A stretch of 35,739 nt of DNA from positions 1-35,739 of the forward strand of contig NZ_CCXI01000063.1 in the NCBI RefSeq assembly GCF_000820705.1. The letters run 5' to 3'. The notes below the pieces were generated by a model that made no database searches, had not been told where the DNA came from, and worked only from the letters and a program-made list of their open reading frames with translations. This document shows, in pieces, positions 28,752 through 35,739 of this stretch. This stretch comes from Clostridium polynesiense (lineage in GTDB: Bacteria; Bacillota; Clostridia; Clostridiales; Clostridiaceae). A program made the position numbers and the translations under genes. Position 1 is the first letter of the stretch. Every line of letters starts with the position of its first letter.

Positions 28752-30299
28752 ATGAAATTTGAGCAACTATTATATCCTGCAGTTGTTTTAGTTATATTCA
28801 GTATTGTTCTATTTATTGAATTTAGAATAAGAATGAAGCTATCAAAACAAAAAATTGTTAAGGTAGAAAATGAAGCACAAGCAGTACTGGAAGACGCTAA
28901 AAAGCAATCAGAAGCAATGAAAAAAGAATCTATTCTTGAAGCTAAAGAAGAGGTTCACAAATTAAGATCAGATGTTGAAAAAGAAACAAGAGAACGACGT
29001 AATGAAATCCAGAGACTTGAAAGAAGACTTATTCAAAGAGAAGAATCTTTAGACAAAAAGAGTGATTTACTGGAAAAAAGAGAAGAATCACTTAATAAAA
29101 AGTCTCAAGAAATTCAAAACCTTGAATCCAGCATTCAGGACTTATATAATAAGCAGAGACAAGAATTAGAAAGAATATCTGGATTATCATCCGAAGAAGC
29201 AAAACAAATTTTATTGGATGAAATTAGCAGAGAGATTAAACACGATGCAGCTTTAATGATAAAAGACGTAGAAACAAAGGCTAAAGAAGAGGCTGAAAAG
29301 AAGGCAAGAGAAATTATCACTACTGCCATTCAAAGATGTGCAGCAGACCATGTTTCAGAATCTACTGTCCATGTGGTTACCCTTCCAAATGATGAAATGA
29401 AGGGTAGAATAATTGGAAGAGAAGGTAGAAATATTAGAACTTTGGAAACTTTAACAGGAGTTGATTTAATCATTGATGATACTCCGGAAGCTGTAATACT
29501 CTCAAGTTTTGATCCTATAAGAAGAGAAGTTGCAAGATTAGCTCTTGAAAAATTAATTGTAGATGGCAGAATCCATCCTGCAAGAATTGAAGAAATGGTA
29601 GAAAGAGCAAAAAAAGATCTTGATAACGAGATTAAAGAAGAAGGTGAACAGGCAACCTTTGAAACCGGTATAAATGCCGTTCATCCAGAAATAATTAAAT
29701 TACTTGGAAGACTAAAATATAGAACTAGTTATGGACAAAATGTACTTAAACACTCAATAGAAGTATCACATTTAGCAGGTTTAATGGCTTCAGAGCTTGG
29801 TTTAGATCCTACTATAGCAAAAAGAGCCGGTTTATTACATGACATAGGAAAAGCTGTAGATCATGAATATGAAGGTCCTCATGCGCTTATAGGCGGAGAT
29901 TTAGCTAAAAAATACCATGAATCAGCAGTGGTAGTGAATGCAATAGCTGCCCATCATGGAGATGTAGAAATGCAGTCATTGGAAGCGGTATTGGTTCAGG
30001 CTGCAGATGCTATTTCAGCAGCAAGACCAGGTGCTAGACGTGAAACTTTGGAAGCTTATATTAAGAGATTAGAAAAGCTTGAAGAAATAGCAAATTCATA
30101 TGAAGGTGTTGAGAAATCATTTGCCATTCAGGCTGGTAGAGAGATTAGAATTATGGTTAAACCAGATCAAGTAGATGATGCAGGCTCTATTGAAATGGCT
30201 AGAAACATAGTTAAAAGAATTGAAGATGAACTTGAATACCCAGGACAAATAAAAATAAACGTAATCAGAGAAACCCGTGCTATTGATTATGCAAAATAA
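28752..30299 (+). CDS. rny: Ribonuclease Y
   Basis: Membrane-anchored endoribonuclease that starts mRNA decay in Firmicutes (515 aa). One N-terminal membrane segment (about 6-24) is followed by a long charged coiled coil (about 35-190), a KH domain with [10 protein letters not shown] (about 219-230), and an HD domain with H363 and D364 in LLHDIGKA plus AAHHGD. Length and order are those of B. subtilis RNase Y. AAGGAGGTG precedes the ATG. It is flanked by recA and spoVS as in other clostridia and bacilli. Confidence 0.97.
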   Translation: MKFEQLLYPAVVLVIFSIVLFIEFRIRMKLSKQKIVKVENEAQAVLEDAKKQSEAMKKESILEAKEEVHKLRSDVEKETRERRNEIQRLERRLIQREESLDKKSDLLEKREESLNKKSQEIQNLESSIQDLYNKQRQELERISGLSSEEAKQILLDEISREIKHDAALMIKDVETKAKEEAEKKAREIITTAIQRCAADHVSESTVHVVTLPNDEMKGRIIGREGRNIRTLETLTGVDLIIDDTPEAVILSSFDPIRREVARLALEKLIVDGRIHPARIEEMVERAKKDLDNEIKEEGEQATFETGINAVHPEIIKLLGRLKYRTSYGQNVLKHSIEVSHLAGLMASELGLDPTIAKRAGLLHDIGKAVDHEYEGPHALIGGDLAKKYHESAVVVNAIAAHHGDVEMQSLEAVLVQAADAISAARPGARRETLEAYIKRLEKLEEIANSYEGVEKSFAIQAGREIRIMVKPDQVDDAGSIEMARNIVKRIEDELEYPGQIKINVIRETRAIDYAK

Positions 30300-30302
30300 G
30301 AC

Positions 30303-30340
30303 AAAAATACATTTTGTGAAAACAAAATGTATTTTTAATT
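30303..30340 (+). terminator. Intrinsic terminator after rny
   Basis: Perfect 15-bp arms 30303-30317 and 30322-30336 capped by a GAAA tetraloop, T-run at the end of the second arm. The A/T symmetry makes it plausible on both strands. Confidence 0.88.
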
Positions 30341-30354
30341 TTGTAAGAAATTAT

Positions 30355-30383
30355 AAAGGTATTTTGCGATTTATGTAGAATAT
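30355..30383 (+). promoter_or_regulatory. Candidate sigma-H promoter of spoVS
   Basis: AAAGGTATT (30355-30363), 11-base spacer, GTAGAATAT (30375-30383). One mismatch to the sigma-H -35 consensus and none to the -10. B. subtilis spoVS is known to be transcribed by sigma-H, which supports the call. Confidence 0.65.
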
Positions 30384-30457
30384 ATAAAGTTGTAATAATA
30401 CATTCATTTATGTAAACGATATTATATCTGTAGTTTATATAATAGGGAGGAATAATT

Positions 30458-30718
30458 GTGGAAGTATTAAAAGTTTCAACAAAATCTAATCCAAATTCTG
30501 TAGCAGGTGCTCTTGCAGCTATTATCAAAGAAAAGAACATTGTAGAAATACAAGCAGTCGGAGCCGGCGCCATTAACCAGGCTATTAAAGCCATAGCTAT
30601 TGCAAGAGGGTTTGTAGCTCCAAGCGGAAAGGACATAGTCTGTGTTCCAGCTTTTACGGATATAGTAATAGATGGTGAGGAAAGAACAGCTATAAAACTT
30701 ATAGTTCAACCAAGATAA
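30458..30718 (+). CDS. spoVS: Stage V sporulation protein S
   Basis: Small, highly conserved Alba-like protein (86 aa) required in B. subtilis for progress past stage V of sporulation; its molecular role is unclear. The sequence follows the family almost throughout: EVLKVSTKSNPNSVAGALA, VGAGAINQAIKAIAIARG, FVAPSGKDIVCVPAFTD and DGEERTAIKLIVQPR. The start is GTG 30458 with GGGAGGA upstream. It is monocistronic, between terminators, with a sigma-H-like promoter. Confidence 0.96.
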   Translation: MEVLKVSTKSNPNSVAGALAAIIKEKNIVEIQAVGAGAINQAIKAIAIARGFVAPSGKDIVCVPAFTDIVIDGEERTAIKLIVQPR

Positions 30719-30746
30719 TAAAAGGGCATTTTGCCCTTTTATTATC
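30714..30746 (+). terminator. Intrinsic terminator after spoVS
   Basis: Perfect 15-bp arms 30714-30728 and 30732-30746 with a TTT loop; the stop codon of spoVS is inside the first arm. Confidence 0.88.
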
Positions 30747-30751
30747 TATTA

Positions 30752-30780
30752 TTTACATGTTTACGTTTAAATGATATATT
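30752..30780 (+). promoter_or_regulatory. Sigma-A promoter of the aminotransferase gene
   Basis: TTTACA (30752-30757), 17-base spacer, TATATT (30775-30780), just after the spoVS terminator. Confidence 0.55.
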
Positions 30781-30832
30781 ATTTATGTAGATGCTTATAA
30801 AGATATAATTTTAATCTATCGGGGGTATAAAA

Positions 30833-32026
30833 ATGAAATTATCTAAAGTTGCTCAAAAGCTTTCTCCGTCACTTACATTAGCTATTACTGCTAAGTCTAA
30901 GCAAATGAAACAGCAGGGCTTAAACATTATAAGCTTTGGAGCAGGAGAACCTGATTTCAACACACCTAAAAATATTCAGGATGCTGCAGTGGAAGCTATA
31001 AGAAGCGGTAAGACCAAATACACACCAGCTTCAGGAATCATAGAATTAAAAAAAGCTATATTTAAGAAGTTTTTAGAAGATAATGAGCTTAACTATGAAG
31101 AAAATCAAATAATTGTATCTACTGGAGCTAAGCAATGCTTATCTAATATATTCCAAGCTATTTTAAATCCTGGAGACGAAGTTTTAATACCTGTTCCTTA
31201 TTGGGTCAGCTACCCAGAATTAATAAAATTATATTATGGCATTCCGGTATTTGTTGATTGTAATGAGGAAAACAGTTATAAATATGATATTAAAGCCTTA
31301 GAATCTAAAGTAACCGCTAATACAAAAGCTATTATAATAAATAGCCCAAATAATCCAACTGGTACTATATATACCTATGAAGAGCTAGTTGAAATAGCTA
31401 AGTTTGCAGAGAAGCATAACTTATTCATTATTTCTGATGAAATATATGAAAAACTTATATATGGAGATTATAAACATATAAGCATTGCAAAGGTGAGTGA
31501 GGATGCCTACCACAGGACTATAGTTGTTAATGGAGTATCAAAGTCATATGCTATGACTGGATGGAGGATAGGTTATGCAGCAGGTAACAAAGAATTGATA
31601 TCCCTGATGAGTAATATTCAAAGCCATACTACATCTAACCCTACCAGTATATCTCAATATGCAGCATTAGAAGCTTTAAACGGATCTCAGGATATGCTTA
31701 ATTCAATGCTTGTAGAATTTAGCGCAAGAAGAGATTTGATGGTAGAAAAACTATCAGATATAAAGGATATTACCTTTATAAAGCCTGAGGGAGCCTTTTA
31801 CGTCATGGTTAATATAGAAACCTTCATCGGTAAATACGTTGACGGTAAAGTAATAACAGGTTCCATGGATTTTTCAGACGCACTGCTAAGCAAAGAACTT
31901 GTAGCTGTAATTCCTGGTATCGCTTTTGGTTTAGATAACTACATCAGATTATCCTATGCAATTTCTAAAGAAAATATTCAAGAGGGCATACAGAGAATTA
32001 AGAACTTTGTAGAAGAAATCAAATAA
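30833..32026 (+). CDS. Pyridoxal phosphate-dependent aspartate aminotransferase (class I)
   Basis: Fold-type I aminotransferase (397 aa), most like the Ib subgroup of aspartate aminotransferases (AspB/AspC of Firmicutes). Lys237 in VSKSYAMTGWRIGYAAG is the Schiff-base lysine; NSPNNPTGTIY and SDEIYEKLIYG hold further cofactor contacts, and the C-terminal NYIRLSYA has the substrate carboxylate Arg. CGGGGGT precedes the ATG. It has its own promoter and no functional link to its neighbours is visible. Substrate is inferred from the subgroup; other amino donors are possible. Confidence 0.9.
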   Translation: MKLSKVAQKLSPSLTLAITAKSKQMKQQGLNIISFGAGEPDFNTPKNIQDAAVEAIRSGKTKYTPASGIIELKKAIFKKFLEDNELNYEENQIIVSTGAKQCLSNIFQAILNPGDEVLIPVPYWVSYPELIKLYYGIPVFVDCNEENSYKYDIKALESKVTANTKAIIINSPNNPTGTIYTYEELVEIAKFAEKHNLFIISDEIYEKLIYGDYKHISIAKVSEDAYHRTIVVNGVSKSYAMTGWRIGYAAGNKELISLMSNIQSHTTSNPTSISQYAALEALNGSQDMLNSMLVEFSARRDLMVEKLSDIKDITFIKPEGAFYVMVNIETFIGKYVDGKVITGSMDFSDALLSKELVAVIPGIAFGLDNYIRLSYAISKENIQEGIQRIKNFVEEIK

Positions 32027-32049
32027 CCTTTATAAATAGTGTTTACGTA

Positions 32050-32078
32050 TTGAATTTATACTAAATAATGTTTATAAT
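32050..32078 (+). promoter_or_regulatory. Sigma-A promoter of the HPr gene
   Basis: TTGAAT (32050-32055), 17-base spacer, TATAAT (32073-32078), about 80 bases upstream of the coding start. Confidence 0.6.
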
Positions 32079-32157
32079 TAAATAGTTATATCTTTTTTAA
32101 AGATTAATATACAATATCTAAATTAAAAATATATTAAGCAGAGAGGTGTATATAATA

Positions 32158-32418
32158 ATGGTAACTAAAGAAGTCGTAGTAAAAAATGCAACTGGTTTAC
32201 ATGCAAGACCAGCAACTCTACTTGTAAAGAAAGCTTCTTCCTTTAAATCCGATATCAGTATTGAATTTAACGGAAAAAAAGCTAACGTTAAGAGTCTAAT
32301 AGGTGTTTTATCACTAGGAGTAACAAAAGATTCAAAAATAAACGTAATCCCTTCTGGAGACGACGAAACATTAGCTGTTGAAGAAATAATTAAACTTATC
32401 AGCTCTTTAGAAGAGTAA
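32158..32418 (+). CDS. ptsH: Phosphocarrier protein HPr
   Basis: Central phosphocarrier of the sugar phosphotransferase system (86 aa). His15 in NATGLHARPAT takes phosphate from enzyme I; Ser46 in VKSLIGVLSLG is the HPr kinase site that makes P-Ser-HPr, the CcpA corepressor. Both are at canonical positions, which supports ATG 32158 as start; AGAGGTG lies before it. The gene stands alone: enzyme I (ptsI) does not follow, in contrast to the ptsHI operon of bacilli. Crh is excluded because it lacks His15. Confidence 0.95.
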   Translation: MVTKEVVVKNATGLHARPATLLVKKASSFKSDISIEFNGKKANVKSLIGVLSLGVTKDSKINVIPSGDDETLAVEEIIKLISSLEE

Positions 32419-32453
32419 AAATAAGAGGTCACAAATTGTGATCTCTTATTTTT
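32417..32453. terminator. Bidirectional terminator between ptsH and the DUF378 gene
   Basis: 16-bp arms 32417-32432 and 32438-32453 with one G-T pair and a 5-base loop; T-runs at the end in both orientations. It serves the two convergent genes. Confidence 0.9.
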
Positions 32454-32456
32454 ATA

Positions 32457-32681
32457 TTATTTTTTAAACTTCATATTAATACATTTGCTTCTAAATAATA
32501 AGAGTATCAGATTTATAGCAGCTGCACCTATAAATATATATACTATCCTCTGTAAGATTGGAATATTACCGAAGATAAGTCCTACCAAATCTAAATTAGT
32601 CAGGCCGATTAACCCCCAATTAAGTGCACCCAGCAAAACCAATACGAATGAGATTTTATCAAATAGATTTAATTTATACAT
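32457..32681 (-). CDS. DUF378 family small membrane protein
   Basis: A 74-aa protein with two hydrophobic segments (about 10-32 and 42-63) and the DUF378 pattern LVLLGALNWGLIGLTNLDLVG followed by a short loop and an RIVYIFIGAAAINL segment. Function of the family is unknown. On the - strand GGAGGAGT precedes its ATG at the right spacing. It is the only - strand gene in the window and converges on ptsH. Confidence 0.85.
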   Translation of the reverse strand: MYKLNLFDKISFVLVLLGALNWGLIGLTNLDLVGLIFGNIPILQRIVYIFIGAAAINLILLLFRSKCINMKFKK

Positions 32682-32820
32682 TCCTACTCCTCCAAATATA
32701 ATATAACTTAGTAAATTATATTAACGTCATAAAAAAATAGAACTATTAATAGCTTAAAATATGATATAATACTCTTGTTGTTATCTATGCTGAAATATAT
32801 AAAGCTTGGAGGTAGAAGTT

Positions 32821-34250
32821 ATGAGAACAGAATATAATACACCTTTAAATTCAAGATATTCTTCTAAAGAAATGAGTTACATTTTTTCAGAGGAAAAGAA
32901 GTTTACTACATGGAGAAAATTATGGACTGCACTGGCAGAAGCTGAAAAGGAATTAGGCTTAGATATTACAGATATTCAAATTAAAGAATTAAAGGACAAT
33001 ATTTATAATATTAATTATGAAGATGCGGAGCAAAAAGAAAAAGAAATCCGCCATGACGTAATGAGCCATGTTTATGCATACGGATTACAATGCCCTAATG
33101 CAAAAAAAATAATTCATCTGGGTGCTACAAGTTGTTTTGTAGGAGATAATACAGATATTATTTTAATGAAAGAAGCTCTGTATATAATTAGAAAAAAAGT
33201 GATAAATCTTATTCATCAGCTCTCTAAGTTTGCATACGATTATAAAGATATGCCTACACTTGGTTTTACTCACTTTCAACCAGCTCAATTAACCACTGTA
33301 GGAAAAAGAGCAACCTTATGGATTCAGGATTTAATCATAGATTTAGAAAATCTTGATTTTGTTATTTCCAATTTAAATTAAGGGGTGTTAAAGGAACTAC
33401 CGGAACCCAAGCCAGCTTTATGAATTTATTTAATAATGATGAAGAAAAAGTAAAAGCTCTAGATAAGATGGTTGCTGCTAAAATGGGTTTTAAAGCTAGC
33501 TACGAAGTAACCGGACAGACATATCCCAGAAAAGTAGATTCAATAATATTAAACACTTTATCAGAAATCGCTCAAAGCGCATACAAATTTAGTAACGATA
33601 TAAGACTGCTGCAAAACATGAAGGAAATAGAGGAACCCTTTGAGGATAAACAGGTAGGTTCTTCAGCTATGGCATACAAAAGAAATCCTATGAGATCTGA
33701 AAGGTTGGGGGCTCTGGCAAGATATGTCATAGTTAACGCTTTAAATCCGGCAATAACCGCATCAACACAATGGTTTGAAAGAACCCTAGATGATTCAGCT
33801 AATAAAAGGATTGCTGTAAATGAAGCCTTCTTAGCCTTAGACGGGGTATTGAATCTATATATTAATATTTCAAGCAATCTTGTGGTATATGATAAAGTTA
33901 TAGCCTCTCATGTAAGCAGCGAACTTCCATTTATGGCTACAGAAAATATTTTAATGGAGTGCGTAAAGCGGGGAGGGGACAGACAGGAGCTTCATGAAAA
34001 AATCAGGATGCATTCAATGGAAGCAGCAAGGCAGGTTAAAGTTTTCGGCCTTTCTAATGACTTAATATCCAGAATAATCGATGATAAAGCTTTTAACATG
34101 TCAGAAAAAGAAATTAACTCAATACTAAATCCTAGTAATTTTATAGGTCGCGCTCCTAATCAGGTGCTAGATTTTATCAAAAATATAGTAAAGCCTATAT
34201 TGGATGATAATAAAGATTTACTTGGAATTAATTCAGAGGTTTCAGTGTAA
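32821..34250 (+). CDS. purB: Adenylosuccinate lyase (frameshifted, animal-type subgroup)
   Basis: Fumarase/aspartase-superfamily lyase acting twice in purine synthesis (SAICAR to AICAR, adenylosuccinate to AMP). The first frame (ATG 32821, GGAGG upstream) holds [25 protein letters not shown] and [11 protein letters not shown] and stops at 33381 after ISNLN. Adding one A to the run at about 33376-33378 gives [19 protein letters not shown] and continues to 34250, about 476 aa. The flexible-loop signature is [16 protein letters not shown], with Ala where Pro is usual. The sequence resembles human ADSL more than B. subtilis PurB. Sequence error probably explains the break. Confidence 0.93.
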
Positions 34251-34261
34251 TATATTTTTAC

Positions 34262-34297
34262 AAAACGCCCATATTAATAATGGGTGTTTTTATTTTT
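34262..34297 (+). terminator. Intrinsic terminator after purB
   Basis: 11-bp arms 34262-34272 and 34280-34290 (one G-T pair) with a 7-base loop and a T-rich tail. Confidence 0.85.
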
Positions 34298-34485
34298 CCA
34301 CAATTTTCCTGTGGATATAATTAAAATTTGTTATGTATTATAAAAATGATAAATGCCAACATTTAATTAACATTAATTACAGAGAACAAAATTTATAATT
34401 ATTCATTTTAAAGGTATAGCAAAATTATCAAATATAAGATTTTTTTCTGTAAAATACTTTACAATACATTAAATACTCGTGGCTT

Positions 34486-34493
34486 TTGTCGAA
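34486..34493 (+). promoter_or_regulatory. Candidate Spo0A box
   Basis: TTGTCGAA, embedded in TTTTGTCGAAAAA, is an exact match to the core 0A box (TGNCGAA / TTGTCGAA). It is about 270 bases upstream of the recombinase start. One box alone in AT-rich DNA is suggestive, not proof. Confidence 0.45.
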
Positions 34494-34640
34494 AAATTTG
34501 ATTTTAGAATTATTTAAGCGATAAATTCTACAATAAAGGATATTCTAAAAGGGTAATTTTTATATAAATCAATATATGTAGAAGAAAAGAGAAAAAAGTC
34601 ACATATAAAAATCAGGAGAAAAAGAGATTTGAACATTAAA

Positions 34641-34674
34641 ATAACGTCGCTAAATATACATTTAGCGACGTTAT
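34641..34674. repeat. Perfect 15-bp inverted repeat (stem-loop)
   Basis: Arms 34641-34655 and 34660-34674 are exact reverse complements around loop ATAC, with a GC-rich core (CGTCGC/GCGACG) unlike the surrounding AT-rich DNA. On the + strand no T-run follows (atatcaaaa); on the - strand TTTAAT follows. Could be a terminator for - strand RNA, an RNA stability element, or a protein-binding palindrome. Confidence 0.75.
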
Positions 34675-34757
34675 ATCAAAAAAGTCCATTTACTCAAGGG
34701 TAAATTTGGTTTATTATAGATACATAGCATTAATTAAGGAGGTTTATTATTTACATT

Positions 34758-35739
34758 ATGAAATACTCAATAAAATCCATCCAAAATAATATTTACCCTG
34801 AAGTTATGAATGATTTCCTTAATTATTTATCTACTATTAAAGGAAAATCCCCAAACACCGTTAGAGCTTATAAAGTTGATTTAACTATGTTTTTTAGATT
34901 TTTAATGATATATAAAGGTCTCGTAAGCAATGATGTGGAATTCGAAAAAATTCCTATAAATGAAATCGATAAAAATTTTATAAGAAGCATTAAATTATCC
35001 GATCTATATGCATTTATAGCATTTTCTGAAGAATATAGAAATAATGGAAACTATGCAAAAGCCAGAAAAGTAGCTACTTTAAAATCTTTTTTTAAATACC
35101 TCTTTGGCAAAGCTAAAATAATTGATGAAAACCCCGCAGCTGAGTTGGAGTCTCCAAAAATTGACAAGAGAAACCCTGTATATCTAACTTTAGATGAAAG
35201 CAAAAAACTTCTATTAAATATGGATACCAGTGATAAGAATTATTATAGAGATTACTGTATACTCACTTTGTTTCTCAACTGTGGCATGAGATTATCGGAA
35301 TTATGCAGCATAGATGTAAATAAAATTAAGGGAGATACCTTAAGTATAATAGGTAAAGGAAATAAAGAAAGAACAATTTATTTAAACCCCGCATGCCTTC
35401 GAGCTATCGATGATTATCTTACTGTAAGAGATACCTCCAAGGTTCCTGAAGAAGAAAAAGCAGCCTTATTTATCAGTTCTAAGAATCGAAGAATAAACAA
35501 AAGATCCGTTGAACGCATAGTAAAAAAGTATACTTATATGGCCGGATTAGATAACAGTAAATATACTCCTCATAAGTTACGACATACCGCTGCAACTTTA
35601 ATGTACAAGCACGGTAATGTTGATATAAGAAGCCTTCAGAAGATTTTAGGACACGAAAATATATCTACAACTCAAATATATACTCATGTAGACGATGAAA
35701 GATTAAGAGAAGCTGTTAACTCAAATCCTCTAAAAGATC
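34758..35739 (+). CDS. Tyrosine recombinase, XerC/XerD-type (3' end outside window)
   Basis: Site-specific recombinase, 327 codons seen without a stop. The N-terminal SAM-like core-binding domain (about 14-115) has LSTIKGKSPNTVRAYKVDL. The catalytic set is complete: R178 (GMRLSEL), K200 (GKGNKER), H272 and R275 (HKLRH), H299 (GHENIS), and nucleophile Y308 (TQIYTH). It resembles chromosomal Xer-like recombinases more than phage integrases, and no att-like repeats are seen beside it. AAGGAGG at 34736-34742 lies 15 bases before ATG 34758, which is long; an ATT start nearer to it is possible. It may serve dimer resolution with FtsK, but clostridia carry several such genes. Confidence 0.88.
   Translation, partial: MKYSIKSIQNNIYPEVMNDFLNYLSTIKGKSPNTVRAYKVDLTMFFRFLMIYKGLVSNDVEFEKIPINEIDKNFIRSIKLSDLYAFIAFSEEYRNNGNYAKARKVATLKSFFKYLFGKAKIIDENPAAELESPKIDKRNPVYLTLDESKKLLLNMDTSDKNYYRDYCILTLFLNCGMRLSELCSIDVNKIKGDTLSIIGKGNKERTIYLNPACLRAIDDYLTVRDTSKVPEEEKAALFISSKNRRINKRSVERIVKKYTYMAGLDNSKYTPHKLRHTAATLMYKHGNVDIRSLQKILGHENISTTQIYTHVDDERLREAVNSNPLKD

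Larger units (their letters stand above)
34251..34757. other. 507-base intergenic region before the recombinase
   Basis: Very AT-rich. It holds the purB terminator (34262-34297), a pair of inverted TCCACA-type sequences (34294-34318), a small inverted repeat TGTAAA/TTTACA (34449-34463), a Spo0A box (34486-34493), a possible 24-codon ORF (34629-34703), and a perfect 15-bp stem-loop (34641-34674). I see no conserved protein or known RNA in it. Confidence 0.6.

Noticed and set aside
32485-32706. 73-codon + strand frame after ptsH
   Set aside because: It is the antisense of the DUF378 gene, which has family motifs and a good ribosome binding site on the - strand.
32742-32770. Promoter before purB
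   Set aside because: TATAAT at 32765-32770 is good, but no acceptable -35 lies at the proper distance, so I did not list it.
34534-34565. AAAGGATAT near 34535 as a third sigma-H promoter
   Set aside because: The -35 is good but the expected -10 position lacks GAAT.
34758-35739. Tyrosine recombinase as sign of an integrated mobile element
   Set aside because: No tRNA, att-like direct repeats, excisionase or phage genes are in view, and base use matches the neighbours. The right side is cut off, so this is not closed.

Overview
The window is an AT-rich stretch of the core chromosome of an endospore-forming, low-GC Firmicute. The best fit is a member of the Clostridiaceae (Clostridium sensu stricto-like). 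The evidence is the gene order rpsB-tsf-pyrH-frr-uppS-cdsA-dxr-rseP-ispG, then rimP-nusA-rnpM-ylxQ-infB-rbfA-nrnA-truB-ribF-rpsO-pnp, then M16 peptidase-ymxH-dapG-tepA-ftsK/spoIIIE-rimO-pgsA-recA-rny-spoVS. Strong AGGAGG ribosome binding sites, TTG and GTG starts, and sporulation genes (spoVS, ymxH family, tepA, a ytvI-like gene) fit the same group. Almost every gene lies on the + strand; one small membrane protein gene is on the - strand. I found no rRNA, tRNA, CRISPR array, insertion sequence or prophage.

Layout. Bases 1-3,255 hold translation factors (S2, EF-Ts, RRF) and UMP kinase. Bases 3,279-9,115 hold envelope and isoprenoid genes: undecaprenyl-PP synthase, CDP-DAG synthase, a YtvI/AI-2E-type membrane protein, DXP reductoisomerase, site-2 protease and IspG. 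Bases 9,195-19,341 hold the NusA/IF2 operon with ribosome maturation, RNA modification, flavin synthesis, S15 and PNPase. Bases 19,382-26,773 hold the M16 peptidase, a PRC-barrel protein, aspartokinase, a ClpP-like protease, the DNA translocase and RimO. Bases 26,757-30,718 hold PgsA, RecA, RNase Y and SpoVS. Bases 30,833-34,250 hold an aminotransferase, HPr, a DUF378 protein and an adenylosuccinate lyase. A 507-base intergenic stretch follows, and then a tyrosine recombinase that runs off the end.

Many intrinsic terminators and several well-formed promoters divide the cluster into short transcription units. Regulatory signals readable from the sequence are a LexA/SOS box on the recA promoter, two close matches to the sigma-H consensus (upstream of ftsK/spoIIIE and spoVS), a Spo0A box in the last intergenic region, and a promoter-terminator-hairpin leader upstream of rimP-nusA that resembles a NusA-sensitive attenuator.

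Four housekeeping genes (frr, nrnA, rimO, purB) are each broken by a single-base frameshift, and each has a fully conserved continuation in the next frame. Two of the four are at or beside A-runs. This looks more like sequencing or assembly error than real gene decay. polC, normally between ispG and rimP in relatives, is absent from that place. I see no clearly new multigene system here. The most interesting leads are the rimP leader, the sigma-H sites, the animal-type PurB, and the unexplained stem-loop and small ORF before the recombinase.
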